From Bacteroidales bacterium UBA1184 (lineage in GTDB: Bacteria > Bacteroidota > Bacteroidia > Bacteroidales > ML635J-15): a stretch of 53,035 bases of DNA. The DNA is taken from assembly GCA_002310235.1 (NCBI GenBank), contig DBYO01000016.1, positions 21,955-74,989 on the forward strand. The letters run 5' to 3'. The position numbers and the translations under genes are program-made. A model generated the notes under the pieces. That model saw only the letters and a program-made list of their open reading frames with translations, had not been told where the DNA came from and did no database searches. How positions within the stretch are numbered: the stretch's first letter is position 1; each line of letters begins with the position of its first letter. Below, piece by piece: positions 17,252 through 26,200 of this stretch.

Positions 17252-18330
17252 TGTCTTGCAGCTGTAAAGTATACAATTACGGCTATTATCGCAAAGATAA
17301 AGTTAGGTACCCATACCGCCAGCATAGGGCTCAAGAAACCGCTGAGCGCAAATGTCGTGGAAAAACGCTGGAACAATATGTACGAAAAACTCAGTAGCAA
17401 GCCCAGCAATATGTTTACGCCAAGTCCCCCTCGACGCTTTATTACCGACAGAGAAAATCCGATAATGGTAAGTATAAATGTCGAAAACGGCACTGCCATT
17501 CGATTGTAAAGCTCTATTTCGCTCGAAATAACCGCCGATGTTCCCGACAACTTCTGTTCGGCAATATAGGTTCTCAACTCCTTGGCATTAAGAGCCTCCA
17601 CAGTAGTTGTTTTCTTGAAGAAATCATCGGGGCATACGCGTATTGCAGTATCTTTCTGTACTCCTGTCTCTATTTGCTCCGTCCCCTTGTCAAAATTTCT
17701 GATACAATAATTCTTTGCTTTCCACAAATTTTTGTTCTCGTCCCACTGTATCATCTCTGCAGTCATCTTCGATTTAAGCTCCACGCCGTCGAACTTTTCA
17801 AGTGACAAACGAAGTCCGACGCCATGGTCTCTGTTGAAACTCTCGATGTAGAAATACACACCTGGCTCCAGCTGCCTGTGTATGTTGAACGAACTTATCC
17901 TAGGACCTCCTTTCGACACATACTTCTCCTCGAAAGCAAGTCTTTCCTTGTTGCAATCGGGAATTACATAGTTGCCAAGCATAAAGGAGAAAGCCGTAAT
18001 GATAAGTCCGCCGACAAAATACGGTCTCAACAGACGGAATTTGCTAATTCCGCTGGCAAACATGGCAATAAACTCCGACTTGCCGGCCATCTTCGACGTA
18101 AAGAAAATTGCCGATATAAACACAAACAAGGCACAAAACAAGTTCGCAAAATTAGGGATGAAATTAAGATAATACTGGAATATAATATCTGTTACCGAAG
18201 CTCCTCGGTCAATAAAATTGTCAATTTTCTCGGAAATGTCGAACACCACGGCTACGCATATAATGAGAAATAGGGCAAGAAAGAACGTGCCCAGAAATTT
18301 CCGCAGAATATACCAGTCGAGTTTCTTCAC
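17248..18330 (-). CDS. LptF/LptG (YjgP/YjgQ) family LPS-export permease
   Basis: 360 residues. Inner-membrane permease of the Lpt bridge that moves LPS to the outer membrane. Two to three N-terminal membrane segments (WYILRKFLGTFFLALFLIIC and on), a periplasmic beta-jellyroll region (~140-260), then three C-terminal membrane segments. Starts with GTG directly after the tgt stop codon (TAG-GTG, no spacer), so translation is likely coupled. Sequence alone does not separate LptF from LptG; no lptB is nearby. Confidence 0.88.
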   Translation of the reverse strand: MKKLDWYILRKFLGTFFLALFLIICVAVVFDISEKIDNFIDRGASVTDIIFQYYLNFIPNFANLFCALFVFISAIFFTSKMAGKSEFIAMFASGISKFRLLRPYFVGGLIITAFSFMLGNYVIPDCNKERLAFEEKYVSKGGPRISSFNIHRQLEPGVYFYIESFNRDHGVGLRLSLEKFDGVELKSKMTAEMIQWDENKNLWKAKNYCIRNFDKGTEQIETGVQKDTAIRVCPDDFFKKTTTVEALNAKELRTYIAEQKLSGTSAVISSEIELYNRMAVPFSTFILTIIGFSLSVIKRRGGLGVNILLGLLLSFSYILFQRFSTTFALSGFLSPMLAVWVPNFIFAIIAVIVYFTAARQ

Positions 18331-19461
18331 CTATAGTCTCCTTCCAAGTTTTTCAATCATCATTTTCTTCCAATCGGCAAAAGTACCATCGGCAATATGC
18401 TCGCGAGCCAAATCGACAAGATGCAGATAGAAGCCCAGATTGTGGATGCTTGCAATCTGTGCCGCAAGCATTTCGCCTGCAATTACCAAATGACGCAGAT
18501 ATGCCTTCGAGTAGAACGAATCCACTATAGTGGTTCCGTTTTCGTCAAGAGGAGAAAAATCGTCTTTCCATTTCTCGTTGCGCATATTCATAGTACCTTC
18601 CATCGTGAAAAGCATTCCGTTGCGTGCGTTGCGGGTAGGCATTACGCAGTCGAACATATCTATACCACGAGCTATGCCCTCGAGAATATTGGCAGGAGTG
18701 CCCACGCCCATAAGATAACGAGGCTTGTCCTGCGGCAGGTGTTCGTTTACGATTTCGATCATGTCGTACATCTGCTGTGTAGGTTCACCCACCGACAAAC
18801 CGCCAATTGCATTGCCTTCAGCACCTATGTCGGCAACATATTTTGCCGATTCTACGCGCAAGTCCTCGTAAGTGGAGCCCTGAACTATCGGGAAGAATGC
18901 CTGCTTGTAACCATACAAGCCTTCGGTTTCGTTGAAGTGCTTCCAACCACGCGAAAGCCACGAGTTCGTAAGTTTCAACGACTTGGCAGCATATCTGTAG
19001 TCGCATGGATAAGGCGTACACTCGTCGAAAGCCATCATGATGTCGGCACCGATGTTACGCTGAATATCAACAACACGCTCGGGTGTAAAAATATGCTTCG
19101 ACCCATCGATATGACTTCTGAAAATAGCGCCATCGGCAGTAAGTTTGCGGCAATCTGCCATCGAAAACACTTGAAATCCCCCGCTGTCGGTAAGTATTGG
19201 TCTATCCCATCCATTGAACTTGTGCAAACCGCCAGCCTTATTAATGATTTCGATTCCAGGACGCAAATACAGATGATAAGTATTACCAAGTATTATTTGA
19301 GCATTTATTTCATTCTTAATTTCGTATGTATGAACGCCTTTTACCGTTCCACAGGTACCCACAGGCATGAAAATCGGCGTTTGGATGTCGCCATGGTCGG
19401 TAGTAATCACGCCACGACGTGCGTTAGTTCTGTCGTCTTTATGTAAAATTGTAAAATTCAT
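18331..19461 (-). CDS. tgt: tRNA-guanine transglycosylase, zinc-cysteine-less variant
   Basis: 376 residues. Exchanges guanine-34 for preQ1 in queuosine tRNAs. The active site is intact: DSGGFQVFSM (Asp92), MAFDECTPYP, GGLSVGEP, and RGIDMFDCVMPTRNARNG. The zinc site is not: where bacterial Tgt has Cys-x-Cys-x2-Cys, this protein has Gly309, Thr311 and Asp314 (PLDENGTTIVDSFYSKAY); only the His of IHNLGF (His340) remains. Start at ATG 19461: the 6-codon-longer frame begins at a TTG that lies in the promoter box. First gene of the unit tgt, lptF/G-like, pagL-like. Confidence 0.93.
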   Translation of the reverse strand: MNFTILHKDDRTNARRGVITTDHGDIQTPIFMPVGTCGTVKGVHTYEIKNEINAQIILGNTYHLYLRPGIEIINKAGGLHKFNGWDRPILTDSGGFQVFSMADCRKLTADGAIFRSHIDGSKHIFTPERVVDIQRNIGADIMMAFDECTPYPCDYRYAAKSLKLTNSWLSRGWKHFNETEGLYGYKQAFFPIVQGSTYEDLRVESAKYVADIGAEGNAIGGLSVGEPTQQMYDMIEIVNEHLPQDKPRYLMGVGTPANILEGIARGIDMFDCVMPTRNARNGMLFTMEGTMNMRNEKWKDDFSPLDENGTTIVDSFYSKAYLRHLVIAGEMLAAQIASIHNLGFYLHLVDLAREHIADGTFADWKKMMIEKLGRRL

Positions 19462-19465
19462 GGCG

Positions 19466-19473
19466 CAAAGATA
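19466..19473 (-). promoter_or_regulatory. Putative -7 box of tgt, nearly touching the start codon
   Basis: Minus-strand TATCTTTG, exact consensus, with only four bases (CGCC) between it and the ATG at 19461. If used, the transcript would have a leader of only a few bases or none. Confidence 0.5.
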
Positions 19474-19524
19474 ATTCAATTTTGGATTTTATAATGTGCA
19501 TGCTAAGCATTTCATGACAAATAA

Positions 19525-19555
19525 AAAGCACCGACTAAATAATAGTCAGTGCTTT
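19525..19555 (-). terminator. Intrinsic terminator of the GGGtGRT operon
   Basis: Stem AAAGCAC-C-GACTA (19525-19537) with TAGTC-A-GTGCTTT (19543-19555). The central C/A mismatch on the plus strand becomes a G-U pair in minus-strand RNA, so the hairpin is intact only for leftward transcription; T-rich sequence (19519-19527) follows. It lies 20 nt after the GGGtGRT stop. Confidence 0.8.
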
Positions 19556-19574
19556 ATTGTAAATGATAATAATC

Positions 19575-20585
19575 TTACTTCTTCATTGCTTCCTCTACCG
19601 ATACAGCTACAGCGACTGTTGCGCCAACCATAGGGTTGTTGCCCATTCCGAGGAATCCCATCATCTCGACGTGTGCCGGAACCGATGACGAACCTGCAAA
19701 CTGAGCATCGGAGTGCATACGTCCCATGGTGTCGGTCATACCATACGAAGCAGGACCAGCAGCCATATTGTCGGGGTGAAGGGTACGGCCAGTTCCACCG
19801 CCCGAAGCAACCGAGAAATATTTCTTTCCTGCAAGTATCCTTTCCTTCTTGTATGTACCTGCAACAGGATGCTGGAAACGTGTAGGATTGGTCGAGTTGC
19901 CAGTAATCGACACATCAACGTCTTCCTTCCACATTATAGCAACGCCTTCGCGAACATCGTCGGCACCATAGCAGTTGACCTTTGCACGCGGACCGTTGGA
20001 ATATGCCTTGCGACGTACTTCCTTAAGTTCGCCAGTGTAGTAGTCGAACTCGGTCTGCACGTATGTGAAACCGTTGATACGCGAAATTATCATTGCAGCA
20101 TCCTTGCCAAGTCCGTTGAGGATAACGCGGAGCGGATTCTTGCGTACCTTGTTGGCCATTTCGGCAATCTTAATTGCACCTTCGGCGGCTGCGAAAGATT
20201 CGTGACCTGCGAGGAAAGCAAAGCACTGAGTTTCTTCGCTAAGCAGACGAGCTGCCAAGTTACCATGTCCGCGGCCAACCTTGCGGTCGTCGGCTACAGA
20301 ACCTTTTATGCAGAATGCCTGCAGACCTTCTCCGATTGCCTCAGCAGCCTCGGCAGCAGTCTTGCAGCCTTTCTTTATTGCTATTGCAGCACCAACAACG
20401 TATGCCCACTTTGCATTCTCGAAGCAGATGTTTTGTGTCTGTTCGCATTCGAGGTAAGGGTCGATTCCGTACTGGTCGCATATCTTGTTTGCTTCTTCAA
20501 TAGAAGCTATGCCATATGAATTGAGAACTTTGGTAATGTTCTCCATGCGGCGTTCTTGACTTTCAAATTTTATATCTCGTATCAT
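19575..20585 (-). CDS. GGGtGRT protein (conserved, function unknown)
   Basis: 336 residues, typical length for this family. Named for its motif, present as SGGGTGRTLHPDN at ~261-273; other conserved-looking stretches are GRGHGNLAARL, FLAGHESFAAAEGA and MTDTMGRMHSDAQFAGSSSVPAHVE in two parts. No signal peptide or membrane segment, so cytoplasmic. Ten or so Cys are scattered through the N-terminal half. It is the second gene of a pair with a NifU-like scaffold protein (24-nt gap), which suggests work on Fe-S or sulfur chemistry, but the function is not established to my knowledge. Confidence 0.9.
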   Translation of the reverse strand: MIRDIKFESQERRMENITKVLNSYGIASIEEANKICDQYGIDPYLECEQTQNICFENAKWAYVVGAAIAIKKGCKTAAEAAEAIGEGLQAFCIKGSVADDRKVGRGHGNLAARLLSEETQCFAFLAGHESFAAAEGAIKIAEMANKVRKNPLRVILNGLGKDAAMIISRINGFTYVQTEFDYYTGELKEVRRKAYSNGPRAKVNCYGADDVREGVAIMWKEDVDVSITGNSTNPTRFQHPVAGTYKKERILAGKKYFSVASGGGTGRTLHPDNMAAGPASYGMTDTMGRMHSDAQFAGSSSVPAHVEMMGFLGMGNNPMVGATVAVAVSVEEAMKK

Positions 20586-20609
20586 AGCTGATAATCATTT
20601 ATAGGTTTA

Positions 20610-21311
20610 TTATTCAATTCTAGGATCGATGAATTTCACTGCGCCCTGTTCCTTTGAGAAACGACCATAACTTGCAGTTGCCTTCTTGAGAGCTTCGTTG
20701 GCATCGGTACCCTTCTTTATGAGGTCCATCATAACGCCAAGGCGAACAAATTCGTAACCGCAAACTTCATCGTCTTCGTCAAGAGCAATCTTAGTTACAT
20801 AGCCTTCGGCCATTTCGAGGTAGCGAACGCCTTTTTCCTTGGTAGCAAACATTGTTGCAATCTGCGAACGGAGGCCCTTGCCTAAGTCTTCGAGTCCGGC
20901 ACCAATTACTAGACCGCCTTCGGAGAATGCCGATTGGGTACGACCATAGACAATCTGCAGGAAAAGTTCGCGCATTGCGGTATTGATGGCATCACATACG
21001 AGGTCGGTATTGAGGGCTTCGAGCAAAGTCTTTCCGACAAGGATTTCGCCAGCCATTGCTGCAGAATGTGTCATTCCCGAGCATCCGATAGTTTCAACCA
21101 GTGCTTCCTCGATAATACCATCCTTTACATTAAGCGTAAGCTTGCAGGCTCCCTGCTGAGGTGCACACCAGCCAATGCCGTGTGTCAAACCAGATATATC
21201 TTTTACTTCCTTTACCTTTACCCATTTGCCTTCTTCGGGGATAGGCGCTGGACCATGGTTAGGACCTTTTTTCACGCAACACATGTGCTGCACTTCGTGT
21301 GAATAAATCAT
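20610..21311 (-). CDS. NifU-N-like iron-sulfur scaffold protein paired with GGGtGRT
   Basis: 233 residues. A NifU/IscU-like core with conserved cysteines Cys49, Cys56, Cys77 (TIGCSGMTHSA) and Cys106, larger than IscU (~130 residues) because of N- and C-terminal additions. Cys11 and Cys12 in the N-terminal tail are extra. The likely role is Fe-S cluster binding or transfer; the client is unknown, and the adjacent GGGtGRT protein is the obvious candidate partner. No cysteine desulfurase gene is nearby, so it does not look like the main isc/suf system. Confidence 0.8.
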   Translation of the reverse strand: MIYSHEVQHMCCVKKGPNHGPAPIPEEGKWVKVKEVKDISGLTHGIGWCAPQQGACKLTLNVKDGIIEEALVETIGCSGMTHSAAMAGEILVGKTLLEALNTDLVCDAINTAMRELFLQIVYGRTQSAFSEGGLVIGAGLEDLGKGLRSQIATMFATKEKGVRYLEMAEGYVTKIALDEDDEVCGYEFVRLGVMMDLIKKGTDANEALKKATASYGRFSKEQGAVKFIDPRIE

Positions 21312-21382
21312 AAATCGTAATATTTTAGTTGTTAGCTATTTGTGTTAAAACATAAAAAAAATTAATAGTCTTCCGACCATTG

Positions 21383-21390
21383 CAAAAATA
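21383..21390 (-). promoter_or_regulatory. Putative -7 box of the scaffold/GGGtGRT operon
   Basis: Minus-strand TATTTTTG, exact consensus, 71 nt upstream of the scaffold ATG, leaving an unusually long leader. A 7-bp hairpin with GGAA loop (21364-21381) followed by eight T (21354-21361) lies directly downstream of it, resembling a leader terminator. Confidence 0.45.
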
Positions 21391-21470
21391 TGTAAAAGTT
21401 TGACACAAAATATTATATAGCAGGGGTTTGTATGTGTTTTTTTTAACAGCAAAATGTTAATGAGCAAAAA

Positions 21471-21506
21471 AAATAATAAGGGGCGAGTTTTAGAAACCCG
21501 CCCCTT
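21471..21506 (-). terminator. Intrinsic terminator of the 468-residue T9SS protein gene
   Basis: Thirteen-bp stem AAGGGGCGAGTTT (21478-21490) with AAACCCGCCCCTT (21494-21506), loop TAG. The single plus-strand A/C mismatch becomes a G-U pair in minus-strand RNA; a T-rich tract follows on that strand. It lies 36 nt after the stop of the T9SS gene. Confidence 0.88.
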
Positions 21507-21541
21507 ACTTTAGCTTTTATTAGTAACTTATATCTAATAGA

Positions 21542-22948
21542 TTACTTTACAACGTTGATCTTAATTACGCTTTCGTTAACCTTTACGAAGTAGGTTCCGT
21601 TTGCGAAGCTGCTAGCGTCGATAGTTTGGTTCGAAGCTGCATTTTCGATAGTAGCAACAACCTGACCGAGCGAGTTAACAACTACGATAGTAGCACCTTC
21701 TGCGTTAGCAACGGTGAACATGTCGTTTGCTGGGTTAGGATATACAGAAACTGCTTCTGCTACGTTTTCTTCAACCGAAGTTGGTCTTGTAACAGCAATG
21801 CAAGTAGTATTGTTATCGATATCATCACCAGCACCTGTATATTCTACAACTAAGCATACATCGAAATTTGTTGTCGGCAAAATTGCTGCTGGTATAGTAA
21901 ATGAGTTCTGACCTTGCTGAGTAATTGCTACCCCATTTTGAAATGGCACTGATTGAGTTATTGTCGAAGTAGCTATAACTTCATCATCTATTTTTATTGA
22001 AACATTAATAGTAGCATTAGTTGCATCAGGACCCAAGTTCATTACATATGGATACAATACCAAATCATCATTTAAACCCAAAGTCATAGTTGTAGGAGCT
22101 AAACCTGAGGGAGGATTTGCATCTGCGAAAGCAGGAGCTATCTCTGAATTCGGAACGTATTCGCCTGTACCCTGTATATAAATCTGGAAAAATGGAATAA
22201 ATTCTGCATATACAATATCATATTCTTGATTTATTGGTGTCAAATTTACTGTTGTAGAAATATATTCATTATAAGGTTGACCTTGATTTGTTCCAGCAGG
22301 ATTCCAAGCTAAATATTGCATTCCTGGATTCGACGACACTGTCGGTCTTGTTCCTTGTTGATATTGCGCGTATGTTATAGTATCGGATATAATATTGGAT
22401 TCTGCAATCAAACAATTCTGTCCATTAGATACAAAAACAATCCAATAGTTATCGTCAGTAATTACCCAGGGAGTTATTTCTATTTCATTTAAACCTGGGG
22501 TGGATTGTGTCCCTAATGCTGTAGCTGTAATATTCTCGGTATAAACGCATGTACCTAATATGGATAAATCTTGAATACTTCCCTGTCCAGTCTGAAGTGC
22601 TGTTAAGAAGGTTATATTGTCTGCTGCACCAGTGTAAATTTTCATAGTAAAACTTGTGCCATTATAAGTGGCAGATTGTCCAGTAAAACTCTCTACATCA
22701 AATTTAATTTTCTTTATGGTATCACCAACAACATTTGCTCCAGAGAATTGATCTGCTCTCATTATGATGGCTTCTCCTTGCTCCATAGTATAATAATTAT
22801 CATAGTCAGAATTTCCATACCATCCAGTTACTCTTTGTGTATTAAGCAACTGCTTGTCACACTTTTGTGCAACTCTTAAATTTCCGTTCTGGGCAAAGCA
22901 CACACTACCTATTAATAAGGCAGCCAAAATCATGTAAAATCTTTTCAT
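21542..22948 (-). CDS. Secreted protein with T9SS type A sorting domain, adhesin-like
   Basis: 468 residues. Signal peptide in the first ~19 residues (MKRFYMILAALLIGSVCFAQ). No catalytic motif seen; the middle is rich in Thr, Asn and beta-strand patterns, with one CARDB/Ig-like stretch (~285-385, NLGPDATNATINVSIKIDDE). C-terminal sorting domain: VYPNPANDMFTVAN, VVVNSLGQVVATIE, ending KINVVK. Exported by T9SS and probably anchored or released at the surface. Monocistronic with its own terminator; I found no clear promoter consensus in the AT-rich region upstream. Confidence 0.85.
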   Translation of the reverse strand: MKRFYMILAALLIGSVCFAQNGNLRVAQKCDKQLLNTQRVTGWYGNSDYDNYYTMEQGEAIIMRADQFSGANVVGDTIKKIKFDVESFTGQSATYNGTSFTMKIYTGAADNITFLTALQTGQGSIQDLSILGTCVYTENITATALGTQSTPGLNEIEITPWVITDDNYWIVFVSNGQNCLIAESNIISDTITYAQYQQGTRPTVSSNPGMQYLAWNPAGTNQGQPYNEYISTTVNLTPINQEYDIVYAEFIPFFQIYIQGTGEYVPNSEIAPAFADANPPSGLAPTTMTLGLNDDLVLYPYVMNLGPDATNATINVSIKIDDEVIATSTITQSVPFQNGVAITQQGQNSFTIPAAILPTTNFDVCLVVEYTGAGDDIDNNTTCIAVTRPTSVEENVAEAVSVYPNPANDMFTVANAEGATIVVVNSLGQVVATIENAASNQTIDASSFANGTYFVKVNESVIKINVVK

Positions 22949-23298
22949 AACATTAAAATTTAAATTAATAATAGTTTACAATTTGAGATGCAATCATATA
23001 AACTTTTTAAATACACGCAAACACTTTTTTTAAATATTATACTGGCATAATAAAAAAAGCAACAAACAGGACAATGATTACTTTTAAACCACGCTCTACA
23101 AACAATCATACTATTTTCAATCTAAGGCAATGCATTACATTCGGCGCAATACATTGCGCCGCTACAAATCGTTAAATTTTAAACGCCGCAGGCATTAAAC
23201 GGCGAAGCCCATCAAACTTAGAAACGTGAAACCATAGCACGGCGCAGCCCTCAACGAAGTTAAACTTAGAAACGTGAAACCATAAACGGGCGAAGCCC
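22949..23298. other. Intergenic region of 350 bases, AT-rich then repeat-bearing
   Basis: No gene found. Bases 22949-23140 are AT-rich and should contain the promoter of the T9SS gene on the minus strand, but no TAnnTTTG element is evident. Bases 23142-23298 hold repeat copy B. Confidence 0.7.
23142..23298. repeat. Intergenic mini-hairpin repeat array, copy B
   Basis: Begins with a near-perfect palindrome CGGCGCAAT-AC-ATTGCGCCG (23142-23161), then small stems GCCGCAGGC (23185-23193), GGCGAAGCC (23201-23209), GGCGCAGCC (23241-23249) and GGGCGAAGCCC (23288-23298). AAACTTAGAAAC occurs at 23214 and 23262, each followed by GTGAAACCATA. The last stem abuts the TAG stop codon of the 1167-residue gene. 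It shares its spacers and stems with copy A near 16.1 kb. Confidence 0.75.
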
Positions 23299-26200
23299 CT
23301 AGAAATACGCTCTCACTTCCACGCTTGCTGTATGTATTACAGGCGAAGCCTCGCTCTTGCGACCGGTATATGAAATATTGATTTGCAATCCGTTGGCTAG
23401 CTGACGCTGGAAATTAATGCCCCATGTAAAATTCATGCCCGGCTGCAGTCCTTGAAGCATCTCATAGTCGACAGCGGAATTGCCACTGCTGGCATACTTA
23501 TAATATATAAAGTTGAAATTTGCATTGAGTGAACCTTTTTTCACCGAATTGAGGCGGTATTCTATTCCTGCTTTGTTGCTTGTCAACTTTTCGGCTCCTA
23601 TGGTGTTCTCTTTGATTTCAAAATTGTAAGTCAACGATATTCGATTGTTGATGTTCGGCTGCACATTGAACTGAAAATCGTCCTTGATACTGTTAATTTT
23701 GTAGTCCTTAGTAGTGAAAAATTGCGATTCGTAGCCCTTTTGGCCGAAAATAGTGGTATTTTGCATCCCCACCTTTGGTGAAATATTATATCTTATAAGA
23801 ATATTCTGTGTGAAGTTGGTACGCGAGTCGAATCCTGTCGTAAGCAAACTTTTTCCCTTTACCGACTGCACAATGTAGTCGATGCCGAACTTTGGCTTTC
23901 CACGATTGAACGACAAGCTGTTACGAATCGATGAGTTTAGCGATACAAGTTCGTCGGGATTTATGTTGTTGGCAAAAGGATTGGCAAATTCGGCTATCTT
24001 GTCGGAGGTATTTTTCTGCGAAATACTATATGCAAACTGGTCGGAGAAGCGGCTCAGGAACTTACGGAAACCTTTTTTCGACCTCCAACGAGCAGCAGGA
24101 TTGATGTTTAGGCTTTGGTTGAACTTGTTGGAATACACTTTTACATATTCGGTCGATGGCAGCAGTACGCGTATAAAATTTGCTTGGTCGGCGAAAAATG
24201 CGACCTCGAACTCGTCAAGTTCCTGAACTCCGTTGCCGTTGTAGTCTGTCCATGTATAAACGCCCTGCCCCGGAGCAACTTCTATGTAGGTGTATTCTAT
24301 TTTGTTTTCCAAGCCCGAACCTATCTCGTACAAGGTAGATGAAGTTATCGCCCCCTTCCACAGCTTGAAGTTGTATTCGAGTTTGCCGGTAAGGTTGTCC
24401 TCTGGCTCGGCAGAGTAGAGCATTGTATCACGCACCTGTAAAAGTCGATAGTTGACCGTTGCACGAAGACGATGATTGTCCTTTCCACCAACTTCTGCCG
24501 ACAGTGACAAGTCGTGCGCACGAGTGGCATCCTTAAGAATATCAAGGCTTTGCTTACGGTCATTGCGGAACTTGTACAACAGCGAAAACTTCTGGCGTGT
24601 GGAATCCGACGTTCCTGCAAAACCTTCGTACTGGTTGTACGAATAACTATTTGGAAGAAGAGAACCATCGCTGTTGTGCCATACATTGCGTTCGCCTTCT
24701 TCGCGAGCACCGACCATTATCTTGCCGAAAGTCTTTGTGACATCTAGTTTGTGTCGCAGAAACTGAGTGGCATTCAGCGAGTCACTACTTGCTAGCAAAG
24801 AAGCATCTCCCGAAATTCGCCAAGTGCCCAGCCTATAATCAGAAGAAAAGTCGTTTTTCCAACCCGAATATTCCACCCCACGGTTTATATACGATGTGGT
24901 ATATAGAGAATTTCCATGCTTGCGATTAGCGTATCGTATGTGTCCGCCTGCAACATTCTCGCAATGAGAATCGGCATAATACGAATTTATATTCCAGTTT
25001 CTTGTAAATTCAGTTTCACGGAAATATTCCACTGCTTCGAAATTGCGGCTAAGAAATTCATAGTTCACATCGAAACTCAAGGTATTTTTCTCTGTTTTCA
25101 CAATGTATTGCTCGGCGGTGGTTTTCACGGCTACACCAAAATTGTCACCAGCATCTAGTTTTGAGAAAGTGTTTTGGTCATTGCTTGATAATGCCACTTC
25201 GACCGAAGCATTTGTTTTTTCTCCGAATTTCGACTTTGCCCCGAATGTAGCCATTTGTTTTTTCTGCGGTGCAATTATTTTGGTATATGGAATATAATTC
25301 CCCTGAGGCACTCCGTTTACTGGTGCTACCCACTCGTAAACCCTGCCGTTGGCCGCTGAAGTTCCACGCACATAATCGCCTTTGTTTTCGCCTGCAAGCG
25401 AGAACGAAACTCTATAGAATGCATCGTTTTCATTCGTACTATAGACAAATACAGAATCGTAACGAACTCCATCAACAATCGTATCAACCACCTTGTAGCG
25501 AACCTCATCGATATTAAAACCTAGGCTGTCGTAACCAGGGATTATGGCTTGATCGAGGTTGTCGCCAATGCCAGCCATAAGACGCTTGTCGGAATCGCGC
25601 AGGTCGATGTTGATGGGCTGATTCTTGCTGTCGCCTTCGTGGTATATGTTTAGCCAGACTTCGGTGTTGTCGATTTTCAGGCTGTTGGACGAAGTGACAA
25701 GGAATCGCGTATAGTTCTGGTCGGTATATTCGTACTCGACAATTATGCGCTTGTCTTTGTTTATTGGCTGGTGAGCAGTAAAAGTTATCTCTCCTAGATT
25801 GTAGTCGATTACATAGTCGCGGTCGCTTCCTCGCGCCATCAGGATTCCGTCGATATAAACCTTTTCGGTACCAGCCAAAACCACAACGTATGCTTCGTTG
25901 TTGGCACCCGTAAGCCGGTACGGACCTTGGTTGCCCTCTACACCCGAAATTTGCATCTTGTGGTACTTGCCCTTCGCAACAGCAGCTCCAAGTGAGGCGT
26001 TTATTTCGCCCATGCCGTGCTTGGCTGTATCGAACTGCTTTTTTCCCGACAGATGTATTCCCTGCGACTTCTTGTAATAACTTAGGAAATATCCCTGGGG
26101 CTTCTTCTGCTCGAAATCGCCAGCAATAATAGCAAACTTAGAATTGTAAATCTTTATGAAAACCTTGTCGAACTCCTGCAGATTTTGAGAATTGCCGTCG

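Noticed and set aside
18397..19446. Long plus-strand open frame (349 codons) opposite tgt
   Set aside because: It is antisense to a clearly conserved enzyme, has no family features and starts without a promoter or plausible start context.
19713..20519. Plus-strand open frame of 268 codons opposite the GGGtGRT gene
   Set aside because: Antisense shadow; Cys/His-rich but with no recognisable fold, and it lies fully within the conserved gene.
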